Assembly: GCA_964557575.1 (NCBI GenBank)
Contig: CAZLBC010000164.1
Coordinates: forward strand, 1-6,457
Reading direction: 5' to 3'
DNA from: CAZLBC01 sp964557575
Lineage (GTDB): Bacteria; Planctomycetota; Phycisphaerae; SM23-33
DNA: 6,457 bases
Part shown: positions 1 through 5,711 of the stretch, piece after piece
How the letters are laid out: every line of letters begins with the position of its first letter
Numbering within the stretch: the stretch's first letter is position 1
The notes under the pieces: generated by a model
What the model was told of the DNA's origin: nothing
The model's input: the letters and a program-made list of their open reading frames with translations, nothing else
The model's database searches: none
Made by a program: the position numbers and the translations under genes

Positions 1-218
1 GCGAAAAAATTACTGACCTTGGGATCGTCGCAGTTGCACAGGACGGTTTTGTTCCGGAAATGCCTCGTGTAATGCCGCAGCTCTTTCTCGATGTCTGAAA
101 GCCGCGTGTAAAACTCATCCTGCTTGGTGGCCTTCGCGGTGTTCAGGCTTCGATTCAACGGCTTGCTCGGCATTCTTGTCAGGTTTGTTGTGTGTTGTTT
201 GTTTGTTGCCCGCTTCAT
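1..218 (-). CDS. EcoRI-family adenine-specific DNA methyltransferase, N-terminal part (runs off the left end)
   Basis: Translating the minus strand from the ATG at 218-216 gives 72 codons without a stop up to the window edge. The first ~33 residues are basic and Thr/Asn/Lys-rich. After them come KQDEFYTRLSDIEKELRHY and then LCNCDDPKVSNFF. This Asp-Glu-Phe-Tyr-Thr start and the Cys-Asn-Cys-Asp-Asp-Pro block are hallmarks of the EcoRI adenine methylase family (M.EcoRI-like, S-adenosylmethionine-dependent N6-adenine methylation). The catalytic NPPF-type motif of the family would lie further on, outside the window. The start overlaps the stop of the helicase gene (ATGA, 218-215), so translation is probably coupled; no good Shine-Dalgarno is seen, and a second ATG at 173-171 is possible. 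Such enzymes in phages are often orphans that mark or protect phage DNA. Whether a restriction partner follows cannot be seen. The family call is from recognition; GAATTC specificity is not established. Confidence 0.88.
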   Translation of the reverse strand, partial: MKRATNKQHTTNLTRMPSKPLNRSLNTAKATKQDEFYTRLSDIEKELRHYTRHFRNKTVLCNCDDPKVSNFF

Positions 219-1636
219 AGCAGGCTGGTCTGCGGGTCAATTTTTTCCGCGTCGTCAAACCGGGCGCACGCCGCCGTCCACAATAACGGGATCGGCTCGT
301 AGGACACCGGGCCGTGCCGGTTCAGGGCGACAATCGCCTGCCTCCCGTCCGGATCGTTAGGATCCTCGGTTTTTTTCCAGATCAAAATCAATTTGTCGCA
401 GTCGGCTTCCCCGCCGCCGCCGTAACGCAAGTCGGCCGCCCTTGGCCGCCGCTCGCAGTTATCATTCCGGTGCCGCCGGTTCAGGTGCCACAGCGCGATC
501 ACCGGCACGTTGAGCTCGATCGCCGCCTGTTGCAGTTGGAGCGAGATAATATCGCTCTTGTCATTAGTCGAGTAGCGGCTGCTCTCCCGGCCGTCCGGCG
601 ACAGTCGGCCGATGTGGTCAATCCACACCACGGCGATCTCCGGGTGTCGGGCGATATACCTCCGCGCCGCGCCCTTGATCATCCCGGGCGTCATCCCGGC
701 CCGGAAGAAAAACCATAAAGGGGCGCGGGCCACCCAAGCTCTCGCCCGTTGATAATTCGGCCAGGAGACCGTGTCGCCCTTTTTCAGCTCCCGCAAATCC
801 GCCTTGCTGATCTGGCACGCCAGCCGCATCGCCAGATCCTCGCCCGCCATCTCATTGGAAAAAACCAGGCTCCCCACGCCTTCCTCGCGCATCACGGTTA
901 TGTGCTCTATCGCTTTTAACATTAGCGCCGTTTTTCCCGCTTTGGGGTCGGCGCCGATGATCCCGAATTGCCCCGGCTCGAACCCTCCCGTGAGCGCGTC
1001 GATCCGCCTGATCCCCGTGCGCGCCGCCGCGATGCCCCCGCTCCCCGACTCCCGCGCCGCCCTCAGCTTCTGGTCCGCCGCCGCCATCGCCGCCGCGCCG
1101 TTAAGCTCCCTGCCGCGCGCGGGCTTGATGATGCGCTCCAGCCCGGCGATGTGCGCGTCCATCAATTCTCCCGGCGGGCGGTCCCCGGGCGCCGCGCAGC
1201 TCCGCGTTAACTCCCGCGCCGCCGCGGCCAGCCGGCGGCGCGTCCAACAATCCATTACGATTTTGATCAGGGCGCGGGTGTCGGCCAGTGCCGCGTCCGG
1301 GCCGGTCAGCCGGTCAATAGCGGCGGCGCCCCCGGCAATCTCCAGCAGGTTCTCCCCGTGCCGCCGCCGCGGCCAGGACGGCAACACGTCTCCGACAGTC
1401 CGCCGGGACAGCCAATCTCCCAGCGTCAGCTCATCAACAGGCTCCTCTCCCGCCAGCCGCATCGCCCGGACCCCCGCATACACCACCTGATGCGCCGGCG
1501 TCCCGCAGGCCTCATGCGTTATCCCGGCGTCCCACGCCCGCGCCATGACGCCGGCCCCGCCGTCCGCGATCATCGCTCCCAACAACGCAGCCTCCGCCTG
1601 GGGGTTGCATAGCCTGTTCTCTTGATCGTTAGTCAT
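215..1636 (-). CDS. dnaB: DnaB-like replicative DNA helicase (phage)
   Basis: This 473-aa protein has the length and layout of DnaB, the hexameric 5'-3' helicase that unwinds DNA at the replication fork. Residues ~8-130 look like the helical N-terminal domain (start NPQAEAALLGAMI), followed by a linker helix, and the RecA-like motor starts near 205 (RTGIRRIDALTGGFEPGQF). Walker A is GADPKAGKT at 228-236, the catalytic Glu lies in FSNEM (E262), and Walker B is VVWIDHI (D340). The DnaB sensor motif is ALWHLNRR at 381-388, where the usual form is LSQLNR. The arginine-finger region is VALNRHGP at 436-443, with Leu where DnaB usually has Lys. The ATG at 1636 overlaps the stop of the initiator gene by 8 bp (ATGACTAA), with AGGCGG-like bases just upstream. 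No separate helicase loader is seen, so the upstream O-like protein or the host may do the loading. Function is sure at family level; the altered residues do not remove the nucleotide-binding motifs. Confidence 0.95.
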   Translation of the reverse strand: MTNDQENRLCNPQAEAALLGAMIADGGAGVMARAWDAGITHEACGTPAHQVVYAGVRAMRLAGEEPVDELTLGDWLSRRTVGDVLPSWPRRRHGENLLEIAGGAAAIDRLTGPDAALADTRALIKIVMDCWTRRRLAAAARELTRSCAAPGDRPPGELMDAHIAGLERIIKPARGRELNGAAAMAAADQKLRAARESGSGGIAAARTGIRRIDALTGGFEPGQFGIIGADPKAGKTALMLKAIEHITVMREEGVGSLVFSNEMAGEDLAMRLACQISKADLRELKKGDTVSWPNYQRARAWVARAPLWFFFRAGMTPGMIKGAARRYIARHPEIAVVWIDHIGRLSPDGRESSRYSTNDKSDIISLQLQQAAIELNVPVIALWHLNRRHRNDNCERRPRAADLRYGGGGEADCDKLILIWKKTEDPNDPDGRQAIVALNRHGPVSYEPIPLLWTAACARFDDAEKIDPQTSLL

Positions 1637-2843
1637 TGCCGCCGCCTTTTGTTTGGTTTTTTTTCGCCGTTCTTTCGATTTCTTTTTTTATCCGGGCCCG
1701 CCACCCGCCCGAAACATTATCCCACGTTTTGGGCGCGTCGTCAAAATTGCCGTTCCATACGTTTCTCAATGCCTCGCTCCAGCCACGAGGTTCGCGCTCA
1801 CGGGGTTTTTGCGCCCCGGTTGATGCCCGGCCCCTCGTTTTTGATTCAAAGCCGTCCTGCGCCCGTTTAAGCCACGCCGTGGCAAATCTCCGCCAGTTAG
1901 AGTATCGCCGGCCGGGATTACTCACCAGCCACTCGCTCATCTGGCTCAGCTCCAGCTCCGTATCCACGGCCGGATACACCGACCGCCATCTGTCCAGATC
2001 CGCCTGGGTGAGGTTGATCCATCCGTCCGTCCCGGTCCACGAGAGTTTTCGCGCCTGCCGCGTCGAAGGTTCTTTTTTCCGATCCGGATCCGGATCTGTA
2101 TGGTTGGGTTCTTTCCTCTCTCCCATCCTCTCTCCTATCTCCGCGGTGGGGGGATTAAAGGGGGGTATAGGATCGGAAGGATAGGAAGGGAGTGTGAGGG
2201 AAGGAAAGGAAGGTAAGGAAGAGGGGGGGAAAAGGGGGGCTTCGGTAGCGACGTTAGGTTTTTTCAAGGTTTTGGTAGCGACCTTGGTAGCGACCTTGGT
2301 AGCGACCTTGGTAGCGACGTTAGGTTTGTAAGCGGCCTTCACCGCCCTCCNNNNNNNNNNNNNNNNNNNNNNNNNNNNNNNNNNNNNNNNNNNNNNNNNN
2401 NNNNNNNNNNNNNNNNNNNNNNNNNNNNNNNNNNNNNNNNNNNNNNNNNNGGTAGCGACGTTAGGTTTGTAAGCGGCCTTCACCGCCCTCCATTTTTCGG
2501 GGCTGTTGCGCCAACGGCTCTGCAGCGCTCGGCTGGCGCAATCCCACCAGTCGCGCAGCCTGAGATGAGGCTCGCGGTCGAGGAATCCGGCGCCGCCATC
2601 CCCTCCGCACGACACCAGCGCGTCGAGGAATTTCTCCGCGTTGTCCGCCGGCACCCCCGCGGCGTCCGCGATTGTGCCGGCGTCATGCGCGCGCAGGTCG
2701 CCGTCCGGGGCGGCGTCCAGGGCCCACCACCACAGCCGGTGCAGCTTGCCTATGCATTGATCGTTACTCCAGCCCATGAGCCGCGCGAGGCGTTTCATCG
2801 GCGGGTGATCGGCGAGGCGCCGGTGAGATTTGATCCAGGCCAT
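1629..2843 (-). CDS. O-like / replisome-organiser replication initiator protein, interrupted by an assembly gap
   Basis: The N-terminus (MAWIKSHRRLADHPPMKRLA, then HRLWWWALDAAPDGDL and LRLRDWWDCASRAL) matches phage replication proteins that open with a winged-helix domain of about 110 residues and bind the phage origin (lambda O or DnaD-like organisers). A Lys-Val-Ala-Thr repeat follows, then a Pro/Ser-rich and a charged linker. The C-terminal part (about WTGTDGWINLTQADLDRW to the end) may contact the helicase. It lies directly upstream of dnaB with an 8-bp overlap, the usual place for such an initiator. As written the frame is 404 codons, of which 34 are unknown because of 100 Ns. Residues 119-131 are repeated exactly at 166-178 across the gap. 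Merging the copies gives 357 residues in frame, probably close to the real protein. No Shine-Dalgarno is seen before the ATG, which is preceded by CCCCAAAAAA. The initiator role is inferred from the N-terminal pattern and from position; a primosomal loader is the main alternative. Confidence 0.78.
   Translation of the reverse strand: MAWIKSHRRLADHPPMKRLARLMGWSNDQCIGKLHRLWWWALDAAPDGDLRAHDAGTIADAAGVPADNAEKFLDALVSCGGDGGAGFLDREPHLRLRDWWDCASRALQSRWRNSPEKWRAVKAAYKPNVATXXXXXXXXXXXXXXXXXXXXXXXXXXXXXXXXXXRAVKAAYKPNVATKVATKVATKVATKTLKKPNVATEAPLFPPSSLPSFPSLTLPSYPSDPIPPFNPPTAEIGERMGERKEPNHTDPDPDRKKEPSTRQARKLSWTGTDGWINLTQADLDRWRSVYPAVDTELELSQMSEWLVSNPGRRYSNWRRFATAWLKRAQDGFESKTRGRASTGAQKPREREPRGWSEALRNVWNGNFDDAPKTWDNVSGGWRARIKKEIERTAKKNQTKGGGND
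2109..2239. other. Polypyrimidine/polypurine switch tract inside the initiator gene
   Basis: On the plus strand 2109-2142 is almost all C/T (TTCTTTCCTCTCTCCC and on). After the short CCGCGG palindrome region, 2148-2239 is almost all A/G, with only scattered T or C and runs such as GAGGGAAGGAAAGGAAGG and a closing AAAAGGGGGG. It encodes the low-complexity Pro/Ser-rich linker of the initiator on the minus strand. It lies right beside the 12-bp repeats. Such tracts can melt or adopt unusual structures (triplex, hairpin between the facing tracts), so it could serve as the unwinding part of an origin. That role is inference. Confidence 0.6.
2274..2318. repeat. 12-bp tandem repeats (GGTAGCGACCTT), three full units plus a variant unit
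   Basis: Three perfect units stand at 2274-2285, 2286-2297 and 2298-2309. A fourth unit from 2310 begins GGTAGCGAC and then diverges. On the coding strand each unit is AAGGTCGCTACC, read in frame as Lys-Val-Ala-Thr. The array is bracketed by an 18-bp sequence, GGTAGCGACGTTAGGTTT, at 2244-2261 and 2310-2327 (Lys-Pro-Asn-Val-Ala-Thr), so a shared GGTAGCGAC core recurs five times within 75 bp. Because the assembly breaks next door, the copy number may be higher. Repeats in the middle of a phage initiator gene are candidates for origin iterons; simple in-frame slippage expansion of a linker is the alternative. Confidence 0.9.
2310..2350. repeat. 41-bp direct repeat, left copy (other copy 2451-2491)
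   Basis: It begins GGTAGCGACGTTAGGTTT and ends CACCGCCCTCC, and is identical base for base to 2451-2491 on the far side of the Ns. It is most likely one locus written twice by the assembly. A genuine duplication separated by a short unknown spacer is possible, and it too would keep the frame if the spacer suited. Confidence 0.9.
2351..2450. other. Assembly gap of exactly 100 Ns
   Basis: The run is exactly 100 Ns, a conventional placeholder for a gap of unknown size. The 41 bases before it (2310-2350) are identical to the 41 bases after it (2451-2491), and each copy abuts the Ns exactly. This is what results when two contigs end in the same repeat and a scaffolder inserts Ns instead of merging them. 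Removing 141 bp keeps the initiator reading frame. The tandem repeats next to it (2274-2309) probably broke the assembly, so the true number of repeat units is uncertain. Confidence 0.97.
2451..2491. repeat. 41-bp direct repeat, right copy (other copy 2310-2350)
   Basis: This is the second copy of the 41-bp sequence, starting at the first base after the N run. On the minus strand it encodes RAVKAAYKPNVAT, the same 13 residues as the other copy. See the assembly-gap entry for why this is probably an artefact. Confidence 0.9.
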
Positions 2844-2855
2844 TTTTTTGGGGCG

Positions 2856-3368
2856 TTAGGTTTTGGGCGCGGCGCCCTCAAGCGCGGCCGACCGCGACCG
2901 CCAATAGTCGGCAATCAGCAGGGCGTCACAGGTGGCAAGGGTGGGCTTGCAGTCGGGGAATCTCCGCCACGCCTCATCCCGCAGCAGCGCTTTGCGGGCC
3001 TTGCCTTTGGTTTTTTTCAGCCCGGCGACGGTGGCTTGCCATGCGCGGGGCGTGACGAGCCTAACGGGGATGCCAAGAGTCATCAGGGCGCCCTCGATGA
3101 ATCCCGCGTTGCGCCCCATTTTGAACATCGTGTAGCCGGGAGGCGGCTTGTCCGTTTTTCCATCCGCCCCCGGGGAGCGGGGAACAAAGCCGGTCAACCG
3201 CTCCATGCAGGCCTCCACGCCGGCGCCGGGGAAATCCCGGCGGGCCCGCAGCAGCTCCACAATCTCAACCTCCGCGGGCATACGAACGGCCGCCGCGTAA
3301 CCCCCCGGGCCGAGCACGGCGATGCCGCCGCTGACGCCCGGGTCGATGCCTATGATTAGTTTTTTCAT
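2856..3368 (-). CDS. RuvC-like Holliday-junction resolvase (RNase H fold)
   Basis: This 170-aa protein has the size and motifs of phage and bacterial RuvC-type resolvases, Mg2+-dependent endonucleases that cut four-way junctions and branched replication products. The opening strand is KKLIIGIDPGVSGGIAV with the first catalytic Asp at D9. The second acidic motif is VEACMERL, with E56 the likely catalytic Glu. The block YTMFKMGRNAGFIEG (80-94) corresponds to the conserved phage RuvC segment before the central helix. The C-terminal motif is ATCDALLIADYWRSR with D148 as the likely last carboxylate. The ATG at 3368 overlaps the stop of the nuclease gene (ATGA), and a clear Shine-Dalgarno, AAAGGA, lies at 3380-3375 with suitable spacing. 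Position after the annealing protein and nuclease fits a role in resolving recombination intermediates and debranching DNA before packaging. Family call firm; substrate range unknown. Confidence 0.9.
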   Translation of the reverse strand: MKKLIIGIDPGVSGGIAVLGPGGYAAAVRMPAEVEIVELLRARRDFPGAGVEACMERLTGFVPRSPGADGKTDKPPPGYTMFKMGRNAGFIEGALMTLGIPVRLVTPRAWQATVAGLKKTKGKARKALLRDEAWRRFPDCKPTLATCDALLIADYWRSRSAALEGAAPKT

Positions 3369-4579
3369 TTTATGTCCTTTGTTTTTGCCAGCGCCGGTGT
3401 CCCTTGTGCCTGAGTCAGAATGCCTTCCAGCAGCCGCTCCGCCATCCGCCGCGCCGCCAATTCCGTGGACGCGCGATCGTCTTTCCCCTTCAGGGATTTC
3501 GCCAGCCGGGGGAGCGACACCGAGCAGGCCGCGCCAAATTCGGCGGGCGTTAGGAATTCCTGGAGCCGCTCATAACCGGCCAGTACGTCAGTCACCCGTT
3601 TGGTCGTCCGACCCGGAGCGAGTTCCCAGCCGGCGATGGCGTCAGGGTCGCGCGCCAACAGCAGCCGCGCTTGTTTTTCAATCGAGCTGATGATTTTCTT
3701 GGCCACCTGGCAGCGGTCCAGCAGGCCGCCGGATACCACGAACGGCGGCGCCTCATCAGCCATCACGACAACGGCATCCCGCGCCGCCGGGCACAGCCCC
3801 GCCTCCCCCGTCCGCTTATCGGTCCCGGCCATCGCCGGGCAATACCGGCACCACTCGCCGGTCCGCAACGCGGCGTCAGGGTCGCGCGCCTCGGCGAGGA
3901 TTCCCAGCACCGCGCCGGCCGCGGCGTCCGCCTCCTCTTTGCCGTAATACACCGGCGGGGGCTTGTCCTGGTGCGGCACCCGCGGCTGGATAATGTCCAG
4001 CAGCATTGTGTCGTCAGGCCCCATTTGCCCGGCCAGACACGCCGCGATGCCCATCAGCTGGTGATTCGCCGCCGGACGGGCAACCGGGAGGCGGCCGAAT
4101 TTCCAGTCGATTACAAGGGTTTTTCTGCCGGCCCAGACAACCAGGTCGGGCTTGGCCGAGAAGACCGGCTCCGCGTTTCCGGCCGAGAGCCAGAAGCGGT
4201 CTTCCAGCTTGCAGACCAGGGGGGGGGCGTCACGGCCGAGAAACCCGAGGAACGCCTCGCAATTATCTCCGCCGAGAAAGGCCTCGCAAAGCGCCCGGAA
4301 CATTTTGAGCGCGGACTCGACGGCGCCGGCCTGCTCCTCATCTAACACAGGATGATTAGGCGGGGCGATCCGGATGTCAAAATCGCGGGCGACAAGCCAG
4401 GCCATGCGCTCATGCAGCATAGACCCCTCAGCGGCTTCCGCTGTCGCGGGCGGCTCCGCGCATTGCCGGGAGAGCCGCAGCGAGCCGGGGCATTCCGCGA
4501 TGCGGTGCAGCGCGCTCGCGGAGGGCAGCCCCCGCCGCTCGTCATCCCGCGGCGTGTCGTGTATGGCTGGCGCGGTCAT
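3365..4579 (-). CDS. PD-(D/E)XK exonuclease with AddB/Cas4-type Fe-S cysteines (DUF2800-like)
   Basis: This 404-aa protein carries the core of the PD-(D/E)XK nuclease superfamily, closest in pattern to phage DUF2800/PDDEXK_1 proteins. N-terminal LPSASALHRIAECPGS holds Cys30. EGSMLHE gives the RecB-type His (H56). SAKPDLVVW gives the motif-II Asp (D145), and VIDWKFG gives D158 and K160. NHQLMG gives Q174, the motif-III position. Downstream are C244, C247 (WCRYCP) and C263 (GLCPAARD). One Cys before and three after the nuclease core is the arrangement of AddB and Cas4 nucleases, whose cysteines hold a 4Fe-4S cluster. The gene follows the annealing-protein gene by 8 bp and overlaps the resolvase start. 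GGCGGAG lies before the ATG. Known pairs of this kind resect DNA ends so that the annealing protein can load. Nuclease call is firm; exonuclease polarity and the cluster are inferred. A poly-C9 tract interrupts the coding strand at 4219-4227. Confidence 0.85.
   Translation of the reverse strand: MTAPAIHDTPRDDERRGLPSASALHRIAECPGSLRLSRQCAEPPATAEAAEGSMLHERMAWLVARDFDIRIAPPNHPVLDEEQAGAVESALKMFRALCEAFLGGDNCEAFLGFLGRDAPPLVCKLEDRFWLSAGNAEPVFSAKPDLVVWAGRKTLVIDWKFGRLPVARPAANHQLMGIAACLAGQMGPDDTMLLDIIQPRVPHQDKPPPVYYGKEEADAAAGAVLGILAEARDPDAALRTGEWCRYCPAMAGTDKRTGEAGLCPAARDAVVVMADEAPPFVVSGGLLDRCQVAKKIISSIEKQARLLLARDPDAIAGWELAPGRTTKRVTDVLAGYERLQEFLTPAEFGAACSVSLPRLAKSLKGKDDRASTELAARRMAERLLEGILTQAQGTPALAKTKDIK
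3375..3380 (-). promoter_or_regulatory. Shine-Dalgarno site of the RuvC-like gene
   Basis: The minus strand reads AAAGGA six bases before the ATG at 3368-3366. It lies within the last codons of the preceding nuclease gene and supports this start and an anti-SD-using host. Confidence 0.7.
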
Positions 4580-4587
4580 GACTCCGC

Positions 4588-5481
4588 CTAATCGTCAGGG
4601 GTTAGGTCCGCCTCCGGCATATTAGACTGTTCCGGTTGCGGCGGCTCCGGCACGCTCGCGAGCAGGCTTGGCTTATCAGGCTCTTTGGCCGCGGCGGGGA
4701 AAGCCTCGTCAACCGAGATCTGCCCCTCTTTGATCGCCGTGCCCATGCCAATTAGCAGCTCCAGCTCCGGCTGGCCGAGATCTTCCGCCTTGCGTTTCCC
4801 CGCCGCCGAGAGGATGTTGGCCTCTAACGCTCCCATGTTTTTCAGGCGGGCCAGGATTTTCTCCCGGCGCTGGGTCAGCGTGGACGCGTTGCCGACCGCG
4901 ACAAGTTTGGCTTGCTCATACACGGGCTTGACCAGCGCCACCGGGACGATGCGGAAAACCGCGTTGCGGAACGCCACCGACGACGCCGCCCCGGTAGCCA
5001 GGTTAATCATGTCCGCGTCAGGGCGGGCGGCGCCTCGTTTTTTTTGGATTTTCCGCTCGGACTCGACCGTGATAGCGTAATTGCGCTCCAGGTCGATCGC
5101 CATCGCCTGCACCGTCACCACCGACCGCGACGTATCCATCCCGACAATACGGACGGCCATCCGGAGATTGCCGTAAGCCGACGCCGCGATCTCCGCCATG
5201 CGGATCGACGGCCCCTGGATCCGTTTGCCGCCCCGGGGCAGCGTGTAAAAGCAGCCTTCCGCCGTCTCTTCATCGAGACAGGCCACGCTCATCATGGCCT
5301 GTTTGACGGCGGAGATCGACCTGGGCCACCGTTTCGCGGTCGAGATCTGCATGTCGATCTCGCCGCGCGTTATTTGCTCCAGCGATCCGGGGGGAGCGTC
5401 ACCGCCCTCCGGGATGATTTCCTGGCATTCTTGGCCAGCGTTTTTTTCCGATTGCGTTAGCGCGTGTGTAGGTGATTTCAT
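4588..5481 (-). CDS. Probable single-strand annealing protein (RecT/Erf-like recombinase)
   Basis: This 297-aa protein resembles a widespread phage family that I know from replication/recombination modules. Its most typical stretches are LDEETAEGCFYTLPRGGK (69-86), IQGPSIRMAEIAASAYGNLR (88-107), AASSVAFRNAVFRIVP (165-180) and KPVYEQAKLVAVG (185-197). A helical segment follows (TLTQRREKILARL to GQISVDEAF), then a Pro/Glu/Asp-rich tail ending ADLTPDD. Such proteins bind single-stranded DNA and pair complementary strands without ATP; an acidic tail like this often contacts partner proteins. The PD-(D/E)XK nuclease gene lies directly downstream, matching the RecT-RecE and Beta-Exo gene pairs. The ATG overlaps the stop of the 64-aa gene (ATGA), and no Shine-Dalgarno is visible, so translation is probably coupled. 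The family resemblance is firm, but the annealing activity is inferred from context and general family assignment. A DNA-binding replication accessory protein is the alternative. Confidence 0.7.
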   Translation of the reverse strand: MKSPTHALTQSEKNAGQECQEIIPEGGDAPPGSLEQITRGEIDMQISTAKRWPRSISAVKQAMMSVACLDEETAEGCFYTLPRGGKRIQGPSIRMAEIAASAYGNLRMAVRIVGMDTSRSVVTVQAMAIDLERNYAITVESERKIQKKRGAARPDADMINLATGAASSVAFRNAVFRIVPVALVKPVYEQAKLVAVGNASTLTQRREKILARLKNMGALEANILSAAGKRKAEDLGQPELELLIGMGTAIKEGQISVDEAFPAAAKEPDKPSLLASVPEPPQPEQSNMPEADLTPDD

Positions 5482-5672
5482 GTTTTGGTATTTGGTTTTT
5501 GGTTACGGAGGTTTTTGATTTCCCGGTCGCGGCCGTCGAGGACGGCATGGCAGCGCGTCAGATAACGGCGCTGGCGGAGGAACGCCCGAAAGCCGGACAC
5601 CCAGCCCAGCTCGCCGACGACGGCGATGAAGAAAAACAGCCAGGTAAGAAGCTCACATGTCGTGCCGCTCAT
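5478..5672 (-). CDS. Small single-span membrane protein, unknown function (64 aa)
   Basis: The protein starts MSGTTCELLTWLFFFIAVVG and has one hydrophobic segment at about residues 8-27. A basic, hydrophilic tail follows (RQRRYLTR, then REIKNLRNQK), so by the positive-inside rule the C-terminus should be cytoplasmic. The start at 5672 is chosen because a Shine-Dalgarno (AAAGGAA) precedes it at good spacing. The frame stays open to an ATG at 5798, but that 42-residue extension crosses two strong hairpins and looks non-coding. The stop overlaps the start of the annealing-protein gene. I do not recognise a family. Its place in a replication operon hints at membrane tethering of a phage protein or at a host-takeover role, but nothing in the sequence settles this. 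Confidence 0.65.
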   Translation of the reverse strand: MSGTTCELLTWLFFFIAVVGELGWVSGFRAFLRQRRYLTRCHAVLDGRDREIKNLRNQKPNTKT

Positions 5673-5677
5673 CTCGT

Positions 5678-5684
5678 TTCCTTT
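5678..5684 (-). promoter_or_regulatory. Shine-Dalgarno site of the 64-aa membrane protein gene
   Basis: The minus strand reads AAAGGAA here, five bases before the ATG at 5672-5670. It decides between this start and the far upstream in-frame ATG at 5798. Confidence 0.65.
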
Positions 5685-5711
5685 CTTTTCGTCTAACGTT
5701 TTTGAAATTAC

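Larger units (their letters stand above)
2109..2327. other. Candidate phage origin of replication within the initiator gene
   Basis: Tandem 12-bp repeats with flanking 18-bp copies (2244-2327) stand beside a strongly strand-asymmetric purine tract (2148-2239), in the centre of an O-like gene and just upstream of dnaB. Lambdoid phages place their origin in the same spot: iterons bound by O, then an easily melted tract, inside the O gene. The resemblance is in layout only. The repeat sequence is not the lambda iteron, it is not palindromic, and the neighbouring tract is purine-rich rather than AT-rich. Confidence 0.35.

Noticed and set aside
771..1490. Plus-strand open frame (239 codons) opposite dnaB
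   Set aside because: It is rich in Ser/Ala/Arg/Pro, as expected for an antisense shadow of a high-GC gene, and the opposite strand carries all the DnaB motifs.
2081..2098. Three 6-bp GATCCG-type repeats
   Set aside because: They encode an Asp-Pro-Asp-Pro-Asp linker and are too few to suggest more than local slippage.
1636..2184. Plus-strand open frame beginning with a hydrophobic stretch
   Set aside because: It is antisense to the C-terminal half of the initiator; the hydrophobic start comes from the T-rich complement of Lys-rich codons.
2244..2327. CRISPR array
   Set aside because: The units are 12 bp in direct contact, with no spacers, and they translate in frame as Lys-Val-Ala-Thr.
2565..3359. 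Long plus-strand open frame (264 codons) opposite the initiator and the RuvC-like genes
   Set aside because: It spans two real minus-strand genes with clear motifs, has no recognisable domain, and long antisense frames are common in GC-rich coding DNA.
5341..5362. 7-bp inverted repeat (CGAGATC / GATCTCG, 8-base loop) within the annealing-protein gene
   Set aside because: It is short, lies within conserved coding sequence and contains GATC sites that recur by chance in this DNA; no independent sign of function.
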